Assembly (NCBI GenBank): GCA_963422745.1 | Contig: OY730477.1 | Location: forward strand, 1,488,001-1,552,000 | Source of the DNA: G963422745 sp963422745 | GTDB lineage: Bacteria; Actinomycetota; Acidimicrobiia; Acidimicrobiales; Aldehydirespiratoraceae | Direction: 5' to 3' | DNA: 64,000 bases | Shown: positions 24,742 through 34,391 of the stretch, one piece after another | How the letters are laid out: each line of letters starts with the position of its first letter | How positions within the stretch are numbered: the stretch's first letter is position 1 | The notes under the pieces: generated by a model | What the model saw: only the letters and a program-made list of their open reading frames with translations | What the model was told of the DNA's origin: nothing | Database searches by the model: none | Position numbers and translations under genes: made by a program

Positions 24742-25479
24742 ATGATCCGTGTCGGGGTCGTGGGTGCCGCAGGGCGCATGGGCCAACAGGTTTGTCGCGC
24801 CATCGCTGCTGATCGCGCGACGGACCTTGTTGCCGAGCTTGATCTGGGCGATTCGCTTGAGCGTCTGATTGACACGAAAGCACAGGTCGTCGTTGACTTC
24901 ACGGTGCTTGACGTGGCCCGCGAGACCCTACGTTTTGCTGCGGCGCATGGCATACACGCAGTGGTTGGCACCACCGGCTTCTCTGAGGATGACCTGGCTG
25001 AATTCAGCGAAGCCTTCAGCCCCGGCGCACCAAGCAATGCTGTAATCGCACCCAACTTTGCGATCGGTGCGGTTCTGATGATGCGCTTCGCTGAGCTTGC
25101 CGCACCGCATTTCGAGACCGCCGAGGTGATCGAACTGCACCACGACAACAAGATAGATGCACCATCGGGTACCGCTATTCGCACAGCTCAGCGCATGGCC
25201 GCAGCGTCGTCGGATTGGGGTGCGGACCCGACCACCACAGAGGTCTATCAAGGCGCACGTGGCGGCCTGGGCCCGAAGGGGATCCGGGTGCATTCCGTGC
25301 GGCTGCGGGGTCTGGTTGCCAATCAGGAAGTGATTCTCGGTACCACTGGCCAGACTCTCACCATTCGCCACGACACAAGCGATCGGACGTCTTTCATGCC
25401 CGGCGTGTTGCTAGCAGCAAAAAAGGTGGCCGACTATCCAGGACTGGCTGTGGGGCTCGACACCTATCTCGGCCTCTGA
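24742..25479 (+). CDS. dapB: 4-hydroxy-tetrahydrodipicolinate reductase
   Basis: DapB reduces hydroxy-tetrahydrodipicolinate with NAD(P)H, the second committed step of diaminopimelate/lysine synthesis. The 245 residues start with the nucleotide-binding motif VGVVGAAGRMGQQV and contain the catalytic ELHHDNKIDAPSGTA, in the family order. dapA lies 863 nt downstream with a SURF1 gene between them. Five other dap genes are present within 21 kb. Confidence 0.96.
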   Translation: MIRVGVVGAAGRMGQQVCRAIAADRATDLVAELDLGDSLERLIDTKAQVVVDFTVLDVARETLRFAAAHGIHAVVGTTGFSEDDLAEFSEAFSPGAPSNAVIAPNFAIGAVLMMRFAELAAPHFETAEVIELHHDNKIDAPSGTAIRTAQRMAAASSDWGADPTTTEVYQGARGGLGPKGIRVHSVRLRGLVANQEVILGTTGQTLTIRHDTSDRTSFMPGVLLAAKKVADYPGLAVGLDTYLGL

Positions 25480-25491
25480 GCCGCATCCGGT

Positions 25492-26229
25492 TTGTTGCCG
25501 AATCGCAGCTCATTGCTGGGTCCCAAGTGGATCCTCTCTCACCTATTCGTGGTAGCGGTCGTCGTGGTCATGGCCAGCCTTGGGTTCTGGCAGTTGCGTC
25601 GCTTGGAGGATCGCCGTGTTGACAACGACGCTGTGCGAGCGGCGTCGGCCGCACCCGCCTTGGCAATACAGGAACATCTCAATGGCACCATCCCTGCGAA
25701 TCACACACCCGTGACCGTTACCGGCGAGTACATCGCCGAGAGGTCTTTTCTGGTCGCCAACCGTACATACGACACTCGTCCCGGTTACTGGTTGGCCACA
25801 CCCGTGCGCCTCAGTGACGGTCGCGTCGTGATCGTCGCGCGGGGCTGGGTGCCGCGAACCTGGGTGTCCGGCGACGACTTACGCACGATTCGCACTCCCA
25901 AGCATGTGCGCGTAACGGGACGCACCTTCGCATCTGTTGACGGCGGCCGCCGCGGTTCGCCCAGCAAAGAGATGGTCGTCATAAGTCGCATGGATCTGCC
26001 TGTCGTGCAACAAGCGATCGGTCTGGAAGTCATTGACGTGTGGGTTCAGCTGGAGCAGCAGTATTCGGGGTCCGGTGCGCTACCGATACCGGTGCCGAAG
26101 GCTGTGCTTGACGATGGTCCGCACCTTGCCTACGCTTTCCAGTGGTTCTTCTTTTCGATCGGCGGGGTGGTCGTCTACGCTCTGGTCCTGCGACGACGCT
26201 CAAGGCCCCGCCAACCCCACCGGGCATAG
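25492..26229 (+). CDS. SURF1-family protein (cytochrome oxidase assembly)
   Basis: SURF1 helps insert heme into cytochrome c oxidase. The 245 residues have an N-terminal membrane helix (about 15-33, HLFVVAVVVVMASLGFWQL, then RRLEDRR), the family block PGYWLATPVRLSDGRVVIVARGW (split over residues 97-119), and a C-terminal helix with YAFQWFFFSIGG. This two-helix topology is standard. The start is TTG 25492 or 25495, 12-15 nt after dapB and in the same frame; no clear ribosome-binding site was seen. The oxidase genes are not in the window. Confidence 0.87.
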   Translation: MLPNRSSLLGPKWILSHLFVVAVVVVMASLGFWQLRRLEDRRVDNDAVRAASAAPALAIQEHLNGTIPANHTPVTVTGEYIAERSFLVANRTYDTRPGYWLATPVRLSDGRVVIVARGWVPRTWVSGDDLRTIRTPKHVRVTGRTFASVDGGRRGSPSKEMVVISRMDLPVVQQAIGLEVIDVWVQLEQQYSGSGALPIPVPKAVLDDGPHLAYAFQWFFFSIGGVVVYALVLRRRSRPRQPHRA

Positions 26230-26341
26230 TTCTGCCGGAGACGTTGGTGATGTGGTTTCTTCCCAGGAACCGACAACTGCGCCGAGGACCCATCGGGGCA
26301 CCGAATGCCAAGGTGGGGGTATCCTGTGACACGATGCTCAC

Positions 26342-27247
26342 ATGACTGCCGCAACGACCGCCACCTTCGGCAGGGTGCTCACCGCGATGGTGACCCCGTT
26401 CAACTCCGATGGTTCTGTTGACTTCGAAGGTGCGGCCAGGCTGGCCCAATGGCTTACGACTTCGGGCGGCAACGACGGACTGGTGGTCGCGGGTACCACC
26501 GGCGAGAGTCCCACATTGACCCAGGACGAACAGATCGAACTGGTGCGTGTGGTTGTCGACGCTGTCGGCGACGCTTCGGTAGTGGCAGGCGCAGGCAGTA
26601 ACGACACAGGGGTTGCGGTACGTAACACCGAGTTATCACAACAAGCCGGTGCCAGCGGCATTCTCCATGTTGCTGGCTACTACAACCGGCCGTCGCAGGA
26701 TGGACTGAAGGACAATTTCCGGCGATGTGCGGACGCCACCGACCTCCCGATCCTGCTGTATGACATTCCCGGACGAACCGGCCGCAAGATTGAGACGGCC
26801 ACGATGCTTGACCTGTTCGAAAACTGCGACAACATCATCGGCGTGAAAGACGCCGGTGGAAGTCCCGCCGCTACCGCAGCGTTACTGGCTTCTGCACCGG
26901 AAGGGACTGAAGTTTACAGCGGCGACGACGCTTTGACCCTGGCGTTGTTGGCCATCGGCGCGGTGGGCACCGTCGGCGTGGCCACCCATTGGGTCGGTAA
27001 CGAGACCCGCAACATGATGGATTCCTTCTTTGGCGGCGATGTGGCCCAGGCCACCCGGAGCAATCGTTGCATGATCCCGAGTTACGAGTTCGAGACGAGC
27101 GACGAAGCTCCCAACCCGGTCCCGACGAAGGCGATGCTGCGGGTCATGGGACTGCCAGCCGGTCCGTGTCGGCCACCGATGGGTCCCGAACCTGACTGGG
27201 TCGAAGCCGCAGCAATTGAGGTGCTGACCGGACTCGGTCTGGCCTGA
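26342..27247 (+). CDS. dapA: 4-hydroxy-tetrahydrodipicolinate synthase
   Basis: DapA condenses pyruvate with aspartate semialdehyde. The 301 residues show TTGESPTLTQDEQ near residue 50, the catalytic tyrosine region VAGYYNRPSQDGL, LYDIPGRTG, and the Schiff-base lysine in IIGVKDAGG. Small differences from the textbook motifs (GYYN rather than PYYN) are within family range. The ATG is followed closely by the RNase J gene (4 nt gap), a neighbourhood seen in many actinobacteria. Confidence 0.95.
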   Translation: MTAATTATFGRVLTAMVTPFNSDGSVDFEGAARLAQWLTTSGGNDGLVVAGTTGESPTLTQDEQIELVRVVVDAVGDASVVAGAGSNDTGVAVRNTELSQQAGASGILHVAGYYNRPSQDGLKDNFRRCADATDLPILLYDIPGRTGRKIETATMLDLFENCDNIIGVKDAGGSPAATAALLASAPEGTEVYSGDDALTLALLAIGAVGTVGVATHWVGNETRNMMDSFFGGDVAQATRSNRCMIPSYEFETSDEAPNPVPTKAMLRVMGLPAGPCRPPMGPEPDWVEAAAIEVLTGLGLA

Positions 27248-27251
27248 TCGG

Positions 27252-28913
27252 GTGGGCGAACCGGTCACGATTACGTTTCTGGGCGGTCTCGGCGAGATCG
27301 GCCGAAACTGTGCAGCGATGGAGACCTCGGGACGGATCGTAGTCCTCGACTGTGGTCGTATGTTTGCTGGCGAAGATCTGCCAGGCGTCGAGTCTGTTCT
27401 GCCGTATCTCAACTGGTTGATCGAAAACGGCGATCGGGTTGATGCCTGCATCGCCACCCACGCCCACGAAGACCACATCGGTGCTCTTCCCTACCTGATG
27501 CGCCACATCGATTTCCCGATCTACGGCTCACCGTTCACGCTGGGACTGATCCAACACAAACTGCAGGAGGCCGGTCTGGCAGGACGCTGTGACCTGCGGC
27601 CGGTACATGACGGTGACCTTCTCAAGATCGGTCCCTTTGACTGCGAGTTCCTGCCGGTCACACACTCGGTTCCATCGGGCAACATCACCGCTTTCCACAC
27701 CACTCAGGGTGTGATCCTGCATTCCAGCGACTTCAAGCTTGATCTCACCCCGGTCGACGGCCGCCGCACCGACCTGAGCCGTATCGGTTCGTTGGCACAC
27801 GACACTGGCATACGCTTGATGCTCGCGGATTCCACCAACGCCGACATTCCCGGTTCTTCGCGATCCGAGCGTGAGGTCGGTGCTGGACTCACATCCCTGA
27901 TCCGTGCCCAGCAAGGACGCCGGGTGTTGGTTGCCACGTTCACCAGCCACATCCACCGACTCCAGCAGGTCGCCGACGCCGCCGTACAGGCAGGCCGCAC
28001 TGTCTTCACGCTCGGATTGGCGATGCGGCGCAACGTTACACTCGCCCGTGAGCTGGGACTATTGCGGATTCCCGACTCTGGGATCCACGACATCGAGGAT
28101 CTCCGTGGCGTACCCGACAGCCATGCGCTGATCGTGTGTACCGGATCACAGGGTGAGCCTCGCGCCGCACTGACGACAATGGCGTCCGGGGTCAACAGGT
28201 GGGTTGATATTGGTGACAATGACACGGTCATCTTCAGCTCACATCCCATACCCGGAAATGAAGCTGCGGTTGCGGGTGTACGCAACCGGCTGGCCCGTCG
28301 AGGAGCGAGAGTGCTGCACACGGGCCTGTTCGATATCCACACCAGTGGTCACGGCAACCAACAGGAACTACGTACACTGCATTCCGTGGCGGTGGCGGAA
28401 TGGTTCGTGCCTGTTCACGGCGAGTACAGCCATCTTATCGCTCATGCGGAGTTGGCGCTCGAGATGGGGATGTCCGCAGATCGGGTCGTGGTTTGCACTG
28501 ACGGTGACCGGATCAGGCTGAACGATTCGGGTATTGAACGACTCGGAACCCTCGGAGATGATCGTCTCTACGTTGACGGAACTGTTGGCGATCTGGGCGA
28601 CATAGTTCTGCAGGATCGGCGAACCCTCGGCTCCGCCGGTTTCGTAGCGGTGATTATCGGTGTTGATCTGAAACGCCGAGAGATAACTATGGGCCCCGAC
28701 GTGATTTCGAGGGGTTGGGTTGAGCCGCCTGCGCTTATTGCCCATGAGAAGGCGGTCGCTGACGCTGTCCTGGCGGAACTCTCCGAAGTCCTCGTGGAAG
28801 CCCGCACCGACCAGGATCGTGTCTTTCGGACTGTGCGTCGTGCTGCGGGTCGTTGCGTGGCGAGCCGTACACGGCGCCGACCGATGATCATTCCGGTGAT
28901 CCAGCCGGACTGA
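27252..28913 (+). CDS. rnj: Ribonuclease J
   Basis: RNase J is a metallo-beta-lactamase nuclease with 5' exonuclease and endonuclease activity on mRNA and rRNA. The 553 residues include the metal-binding motif THAHEDHIGALPYL, the second ligand site HSVPSGN, the beta-CASP motif HTSGHGNQQEL and the C-terminal VPVHGEYSHL. The GTG start at 27252 gives MGEPVTITFLGGLGEIGRN, a typical beginning. It lies just after dapA and before ftsK, a common actinobacterial order. Confidence 0.95.
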   Translation: MGEPVTITFLGGLGEIGRNCAAMETSGRIVVLDCGRMFAGEDLPGVESVLPYLNWLIENGDRVDACIATHAHEDHIGALPYLMRHIDFPIYGSPFTLGLIQHKLQEAGLAGRCDLRPVHDGDLLKIGPFDCEFLPVTHSVPSGNITAFHTTQGVILHSSDFKLDLTPVDGRRTDLSRIGSLAHDTGIRLMLADSTNADIPGSSRSEREVGAGLTSLIRAQQGRRVLVATFTSHIHRLQQVADAAVQAGRTVFTLGLAMRRNVTLARELGLLRIPDSGIHDIEDLRGVPDSHALIVCTGSQGEPRAALTTMASGVNRWVDIGDNDTVIFSSHPIPGNEAAVAGVRNRLARRGARVLHTGLFDIHTSGHGNQQELRTLHSVAVAEWFVPVHGEYSHLIAHAELALEMGMSADRVVVCTDGDRIRLNDSGIERLGTLGDDRLYVDGTVGDLGDIVLQDRRTLGSAGFVAVIIGVDLKRREITMGPDVISRGWVEPPALIAHEKAVADAVLAELSEVLVEARTDQDRVFRTVRRAAGRCVASRTRRRPMIIPVIQPD

Positions 28914-28932
28914 ACTCGCCGAGACCGCCAGC

Positions 28933-29100
28933 GGGTGCCCGGTGCTGAGGGTGGCACCACGATCATCATCCATTGGGAATACAGGCAAGGGGCGCCAGCG
29001 GGTGCCGGGTGCTGGGGGAAGCCGATGGTAGCGTCGGTTCACTGTGGTAGCCCAGACCAGCCCTGCAAGCAAACAATCCCGGCCAAGCAAACAATCCCGG
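28933..29100. repeat. Direct repeats in the rnj-ftsK junction
   Basis: A GCCAGCGGGTGCC block occurs twice in the 130-bp gap after rnj, near 28927 and 28995. Within the ftsK start, CAAGCAAACAATCCCGG is at 29066-29082 and again at 29084-29100 (period 18, in frame). No separate gene is seen in the gap. Confidence 0.7.
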
Positions 29101-31494
29101 GCCTCAGGTGCAGAGAAGCCCGGCGGCAAGGAACCGCCTAAGCGGAGTCGATCATCGCGCCGTGCCCTAAAGAAGGTGATCTCGGACCATCAAGCCGATT
29201 TGTGGGGTGTAGGTCTTGGATTGTTGGGTCTTCTTGCCGCGGCGTCCGTGTGGTTTCACGCCGCGGGTCGTGTCGGCGATGTGTTTGACGACGGGCTTGC
29301 GCTGGGCATCGGCTTGCTGCGCGCGGTTGTTCCGGTCGTACTGCTTGGGGTCGCGGTGATTGTGATTCGCGGCGGTGACGAAGCAGAAGACGCCGAGTAC
29401 ATCGTGAGGGTAACCCTCGGGAGCCTGCTCGGCCTAGTCGGCGTTACCGGGTTGCTTCACCTCGCCCGGGGTCGTCCCAGCATGGACGAACCGATCGAAG
29501 TTGTTGGCGCTGCGGGAGGCGCACTCGGCTGGCTGGTGGCCGAACCGCTTCATTCGCTGGCGGCAACCGCTGGCGCTGCGCTGATTCTTGGCGGCGTCGG
29601 TGTGATCGGTGTCGTAATCGTGACGGGATCATCGGTGCGCACGGTTGGATCGGTGATCGGCCGAATCCTGCGGCCCGTACCGGTTCTTTTGCGGCCCATA
29701 CCGACTCTGATAGCCCGAAGCGTGCGGGCATTGTTCAAGGATCCCACACGGACCAACCCGGAACCCGGCGAAACAACCCCATCAACTGGCGACAGCACGG
29801 TATCAACCGATGGTGACGCACCCGCCAACGAGCTGGCACCTGCGGTGGTCGCGCCCGAACCCGCCGACCCCCGCACAATCGCTCCTCGCGCCGTCGCTCA
29901 GCGGGCGGAGCCGCTGAACCCCAAGGGCAGATCCGATGCCCTGGTGCCTGCAGAACGGCAATCGCTGGTCTTCGCTGGCGGGCGCTGGACCCTGCCACCG
30001 GTTGACCTTCTTGCATTGACGGAGTCAGGGGCGATCGACCGTGCAGCCGTCGCTGATCGGGGCCGTCTGCTGCAGGCCACGCTCGATCGGTTCGGTGTGC
30101 CGACCAGGCTGTTGGAACCTGTGGTCGGCCCGACTGTCACCCGCTACGTGCTTGAACTTGGTGAAGGTGTAAAGGTCTCCAAACTCGAGAGCCTGCGTAA
30201 GGACATCGCCTACGCCATGGCATCGCCCGATGTTCGGATCCTGGCACCGATACCGGGACGGAGGGCTATCGGTGTGGAGGTCCCCAACACGGATCGGCGT
30301 GTGGTTGGTCTCGGCGATGTGCTTGCATCCGAAGAGGCCCGCAATGCCAGCCATCCCCTTGAGGTGGCCATAGGGCAGGACATCAACGGCCGCAACGTCT
30401 TGATCAATCTCGCCACGATGCCGCACGTGCTGATAGCGGGTGCCACGGGTGCTGGAAAGTCCTCTTGTCTCAACTCTGTTATCACCTCAATCTTGATGCG
30501 TTCAACACCGGAGCAGGTTCGTCTGATCCTGATTGATCCCAAGCGTGTTGAGATGGGCCAGTACGAACGGATTCCTCACCTGCTAACAGCGCCGGTGACC
30601 GATCCCCGTGAAGCGGCTAACGCCTTGGGGTGGGCAGTACGAGAAATGGAACGCCGCTATGACCTGCTGCACAAGGTCGGGTTCCGTGACGTCACTGGCT
30701 ACAACAATGCCGTCGCCAAGGGTGCGGTGAAAGCGGGTCTCGGCGAACTCAGCGATAATGGCGAGGCGCTGGTATATGCGAACCTGCCGTTCATTGTCGT
30801 CGTTGTAGACGAACTCGCCGATCTGATGATGGTGGCCTCACGCGACGTTGAGGAATCCGTCGCCCGGATTGCACAGATGGCCCGGGCCGTCGGCATACAC
30901 CTCTTGATTGCCACTCAGCGTCCGTCGGTGAACGTGATTACTGGCGTAATCAAAGCCAACGTGCCAGCGCGCCTGGCGTTCGCCGTGTCGAGCCTGACCG
31001 ATTCGCGTGTGATTCTCGACCAGCCCGGTGCGGAGCGCCTTGTGGGTCAGGGCGATCTGTTGTGGCTGGGTCCGACTTCGTCGACCCCGCACCGCATACA
31101 GGGTTGTTGGGTGTCCGAGAACGAGGTGCGTTCGGTCGTCGCGCACTGGGTCGACCACGAACCGATCACCGACGAAAGCATCGATCCTGAGGGTATTCGT
31201 GTGCCTGTTGCGGTCTCGCCGGTCGGCAGCACAAGGGCTGATTCAATCACCGGCCAACCAAACTCAGATGGAGCTGGTGGCGACGAGTTGCTCTCTCAGG
31301 CGATGGAGTTGGTTGTCAGCACCCAAATGGGCTCCACCTCCATGCTGCAACGAAAGTTACGTGTCGGCTTTGCTCGCGCCGGCCGGATAATGGACCTTCT
31401 CGAAGAGGCGGGTGTTGTGGGACCCACAACGGGGTCAAAGGCTCGTGAGGTCCTTGTAACCCCCGAGGAGCTTGCTGGCCGCCTCGGTGGGTAA
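29044..31494 (+). CDS. ftsK: DNA translocase FtsK/SpoIIIE
   Basis: FtsK pumps chromosome ends away from the division septum. The 816 residues start with a basic tail containing a small direct repeat (SKQSRPSKQSRA). Membrane segments lie between about residues 50 and 205, then a Pro/Ala/Thr-rich linker (about 230-300) and the RecA-like motor with Walker A AGATGAGKSS (about 463) and Walker B VVVVDELADLM. A gamma winged-helix domain (about 750-812, RKLRVGFARAGRIMDLLEEAG) should read polar DNA signals. The linker is short compared with E. coli FtsK, as usual for actinobacteria. Confidence 0.96.
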   Translation: MVAQTSPASKQSRPSKQSRASGAEKPGGKEPPKRSRSSRRALKKVISDHQADLWGVGLGLLGLLAAASVWFHAAGRVGDVFDDGLALGIGLLRAVVPVVLLGVAVIVIRGGDEAEDAEYIVRVTLGSLLGLVGVTGLLHLARGRPSMDEPIEVVGAAGGALGWLVAEPLHSLAATAGAALILGGVGVIGVVIVTGSSVRTVGSVIGRILRPVPVLLRPIPTLIARSVRALFKDPTRTNPEPGETTPSTGDSTVSTDGDAPANELAPAVVAPEPADPRTIAPRAVAQRAEPLNPKGRSDALVPAERQSLVFAGGRWTLPPVDLLALTESGAIDRAAVADRGRLLQATLDRFGVPTRLLEPVVGPTVTRYVLELGEGVKVSKLESLRKDIAYAMASPDVRILAPIPGRRAIGVEVPNTDRRVVGLGDVLASEEARNASHPLEVAIGQDINGRNVLINLATMPHVLIAGATGAGKSSCLNSVITSILMRSTPEQVRLILIDPKRVEMGQYERIPHLLTAPVTDPREAANALGWAVREMERRYDLLHKVGFRDVTGYNNAVAKGAVKAGLGELSDNGEALVYANLPFIVVVVDELADLMMVASRDVEESVARIAQMARAVGIHLLIATQRPSVNVITGVIKANVPARLAFAVSSLTDSRVILDQPGAERLVGQGDLLWLGPTSSTPHRIQGCWVSENEVRSVVAHWVDHEPITDESIDPEGIRVPVAVSPVGSTRADSITGQPNSDGAGGDELLSQAMELVVSTQMGSTSMLQRKLRVGFARAGRIMDLLEEAGVVGPTTGSKAREVLVTPEELAGRLGG

Positions 31495-31582
31495 TCAACG
31501 ATCGGCTGCTGTTGTATGGCCTCGATCTTCTCCGAAGGCTTTGGTTTCAAACGTCTTGGGACCCCTCCGATAGTTTCGAGGC

Positions 31583-32533
31583 GTGCTGGTCGGCCTGATC
31601 TTCGCTGTCGGCGGATTTGTTGTGCTGGCCGCCGCAGCGGACATCCTCGTTTCTCGTACCGCCCGGATAGCCATCCACTATCGCGTATCATCCGTGGTCG
31701 TCGGTGCTGTGCTGATCGGGTTCGGAACATCAGCTCCGGAAATGGTCATCTCGGGACTGGCAGCCGCTGAAGGTGAACTCGGTATAGGCGTTGGCAACAT
31801 CGTCGGCTCCAATGTTGCCAACATTTCGTTGGTGCTCGCAGCGGCCGCCATTGTTCGCCCTGTGCCAATAGACGACGTCACGCTTCGGCGTCAACTTCCG
31901 ATTTCGGTGGCGGCGGTGACGGTATTGGCTTTGGCGGTCCAAGGAGACATCAAACGTTGGGAAGGCATCGTGCTGGCCCTGCTGATCGTCTGGTTCGTCG
32001 TTTACACACTTCGAACCCCGAGAATCGAGGCCCTCGACGCTCAAGTAGCTGGCAGGATCAGCTTGGCTTCAGGCCGTCCCGGTATCGACTTCATGGGCGC
32101 GGCAGTTGGCCTTGTCGGGGTTGTGCTGTCGTCCTGGTTCATCGTCAATGGTGCTTCGCGCGTCGCCGATGTCCTGGATTTATCCGGCGGGTTCGTCGGC
32201 TTCACACTCGTTGCGATAGGCACATCAGCCCCTGAACTCATCACCAGTGTGCAGGCCGCCCGACAGGGTGAAACCGACCTGGTTGTAGGCAACCTCTTGG
32301 GCAGCAATGTATTCAACAGCCTTGCGGTTGGCGGCATAATCGGCATTGTTGGGCCAGGTACTGTTGAGGACACAAGGTTGGTTGGTACGGGGTCCGTGCT
32401 GATGGTGGCCATAGTGGTAGTCAGTGCCGTGTTCATGATTCACCGCAAGGAGGTTGGACTGGCCAAAGGGTTCATCTTGTTGGGCTTGTGGGTTGGTTCG
32501 GTCGTGATGTTGTCCGGCAGTGGAGTCGGGTGA
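31583..32533 (+). CDS. Calcium/sodium antiporter (CaCA family, YrbG-like)
   Basis: A 316-residue integral membrane exchanger. The two inverted alpha repeats are clear: IGFGTSAPEMVIS with GNIVGSNVANISL in the first half, and IGTSAPELITS with GNLLGSNVFNSLA in the second. About ten hydrophobic helices are visible. The family exchanges Na+ or H+ for Ca2+ across the cytoplasmic membrane; the true ion is not readable. The start is GTG 31583. The end runs to 25 nt before the best pgsA start. Confidence 0.9.
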   Translation: MLVGLIFAVGGFVVLAAAADILVSRTARIAIHYRVSSVVVGAVLIGFGTSAPEMVISGLAAAEGELGIGVGNIVGSNVANISLVLAAAAIVRPVPIDDVTLRRQLPISVAAVTVLALAVQGDIKRWEGIVLALLIVWFVVYTLRTPRIEALDAQVAGRISLASGRPGIDFMGAAVGLVGVVLSSWFIVNGASRVADVLDLSGGFVGFTLVAIGTSAPELITSVQAARQGETDLVVGNLLGSNVFNSLAVGGIIGIVGPGTVEDTRLVGTGSVLMVAIVVVSAVFMIHRKEVGLAKGFILLGLWVGSVVMLSGSGVG

Positions 32534-32558
32534 CCATGCGATGCGACCGGAGGTCGTA

Positions 32559-33137
32559 ATGGCTGTGGACCATGCCGGAATAACTCATCCAGCGAACCTG
32601 TTGACCATCACCCGAGTGTTGTTCGCGCCGTTGCTGTTCTGGTTGGTCCTTGATGCCGAGCCGGATCGGGGTGCATCATGGTTCGCGTTTGGTCTCGGTT
32701 TTGTGCTTGCGGGCACCGACTTCTTTGACGGCAAGGTCGCCCGGCGATCCAACGCCGTCAGCCGCCACGGTGCATTCCTTGACCCACTAGCCGACAAAGT
32801 GGTCGTGTTGGGAGCGGCGATTTGTCTCACCTATGTCGGCCGATACTGGTGGCTGCCCGTGGCGTTGATTGCTTTTCGTGAGATAGGAATCACCGCATGG
32901 CGTATCCGACGGGCACGCCACGGGTTGGCGACACCGGCACGTCGTTCCGCCAAATACAAGACGTCGGTTCAGGGTCTGGCACTGCTAGCGGCTGTGATGC
33001 CGACACTGCGCGACAATGATCTGTTGGTCACCGTTATGTTGTGGATCGCAGTGATATGGACGCTGGCGAGTGGGGCTCAGTACATCGGCGACGCAAAGCG
33101 GGCGCTGAAAGCGGGCCAGGATCGTACGGAGTCTTGA
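32559..33137 (+). CDS. pgsA: CDP-diacylglycerol-glycerol-3-phosphate 3-phosphatidyltransferase
   Basis: PgsA makes phosphatidylglycerol phosphate at the membrane. The 192 residues hold the CDP-alcohol phosphotransferase signature, with DFFDGKVARR and GAFLDPLADK carrying the catalytic aspartates, and several helices. I chose ATG 32559 because GGAGG (32549-32553) is 5 nt upstream; GTG 32520 and ATG 32541 are possible but lack this. The stop overlaps the cinA ATG (TGATG), and pgsA-cinA is a frequent pair. Other CDP-alcohol enzymes share the motif, so the exact substrate is inferred from similarity and context. Confidence 0.88.
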   Translation: MAVDHAGITHPANLLTITRVLFAPLLFWLVLDAEPDRGASWFAFGLGFVLAGTDFFDGKVARRSNAVSRHGAFLDPLADKVVVLGAAICLTYVGRYWWLPVALIAFREIGITAWRIRRARHGLATPARRSAKYKTSVQGLALLAAVMPTLRDNDLLVTVMLWIAVIWTLASGAQYIGDAKRALKAGQDRTES

Positions 33138-34375
33138 TGAGGTGTGAAGTCGTAGCTGTCGGCACAGAATTGTTGCTGGGTCAAATCGTTGACACCAACT
33201 CGTCATGGATCGGTGAAAGACTGGCTCTGGCTGGGATTGACTCCCATTACCAGACCAAGGTTGGCGACAACCATGAGCGGATCGTTGCTGTGCTCAAACA
33301 GGCACTGGACCGCAGCGACGCCGTAATTGTTTGCGGTGGCCTTGGTCCGACCCCCGATGACATCACCCGAGATGCCATCGCCGCCGTGATGGGCGTGAAG
33401 CTCGTCCGCGACAACGATCTCGTTGAACGGATCCGTTCCAGATTCTCGGGCCGTGGTCGTCACATGCCCAAGAGCAACCTGCGTCAGGCCGACGTTCCCC
33501 AGGGGGCAAGCATCATCTCGTCCATGCCCGGTACCGCAGCGGGCTTGATCTGTCCAGTCGGCGACAAGGTGATCTACGCCGTTCCAGGGGTGCCTTGGGA
33601 GATGCAACAGATGATGCTTCAAGGCGTTTTGTCGGACATGACCACCCGCTCTGGTGTCACAGCGGTGATCGCCAGTCGCACGCTGCGCACCTGGGGTCAA
33701 TCCGAATCCGGGTTGGCGGAACAACTCAACGATGAGATCCGTCGGCTGGATCGAACCGGTGAGGCCACGATCGCGTTTCTTGCCAGCGGATGGGAAGGTC
33801 TCAAGGTCCGTATCACCACCAAAGCGAACACCAAGGCCGAGGCCGAGTCGGCTCTTGCTGCGGAAGAACTGTGCGTTCGTGAGCTGATCGGCGAATTCGT
33901 GTTTGGTGTTGACGACGACACCATGGAGGCCGTTGTGATCCAGATCCTGAGAAACCGTGGCATGACACTAGGCCTTGCTGAGTCGTTTACCGGCGGTCTC
34001 ATTGCTGCTCGTATCACGGCCGTTGCAGGATGCAGCGACGTGTTTCGCGGGGGGATAGTTCCCTATGACCGCGACTTGAAGATCGCTCTTCTCAACACGC
34101 CAGCCGTTGATACGGTCAGCGCGGAGATGGCAGAGGCAATGGCTCGCGGTGCATGCAAAAGCCTCGGTACCGATTGCTCAATCGCTATGACAGGTGTGGC
34201 TGGCCCGGCTCCGCTTGAGGATCATGATCCCGGGACGATCTACATAGCGGTTTGTATCAAAGGCATTGTGGAATCTACGAGAATTGATCTTCCCTTTGAT
34301 CGTGAGCGCATTCGCCAGTTCAGCTGCATCATGTCGTTGAACATGCTGCGAACCCGGTTGCTCGCAAGAAACTGA
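33137..34375 (+). CDS. cinA: CinA-family protein (CinA with C-terminal amidohydrolase domain)
   Basis: A 412-residue protein with an N-terminal molybdopterin-binding-like COG1058 domain (VGTELLLGQIVDTNSSW, CGGLGPTPDD, PGVPWEM) and a C-terminal CinA-C domain (AESFTGGLIA, MTGVAGPA). Family members act as ADP-ribose pyrophosphatase and nicotinamide-nucleotide amidase. In the second domain the usual AESCTGG reads AESFTGG, a change from Cys to Phe. ATG 33137 overlaps the pgsA stop; the longer ORF from 33041 runs inside pgsA. A role in competence is not implied. Confidence 0.92.
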   Translation: MRCEVVAVGTELLLGQIVDTNSSWIGERLALAGIDSHYQTKVGDNHERIVAVLKQALDRSDAVIVCGGLGPTPDDITRDAIAAVMGVKLVRDNDLVERIRSRFSGRGRHMPKSNLRQADVPQGASIISSMPGTAAGLICPVGDKVIYAVPGVPWEMQQMMLQGVLSDMTTRSGVTAVIASRTLRTWGQSESGLAEQLNDEIRRLDRTGEATIAFLASGWEGLKVRITTKANTKAEAESALAAEELCVRELIGEFVFGVDDDTMEAVVIQILRNRGMTLGLAESFTGGLIAARITAVAGCSDVFRGGIVPYDRDLKIALLNTPAVDTVSAEMAEAMARGACKSLGTDCSIAMTGVAGPAPLEDHDPGTIYIAVCIKGIVESTRIDLPFDRERIRQFSCIMSLNMLRTRLLARN

Positions 34376-34391
34376 AACGAGAAAGGGTCAA

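Noticed and set aside
24121..24786. His/Asp-repeat ORFs opposite the pnp tail
   Set aside because: Antisense of the 18-bp repeat encoding the PNPase Gly-Arg-Asp tail.
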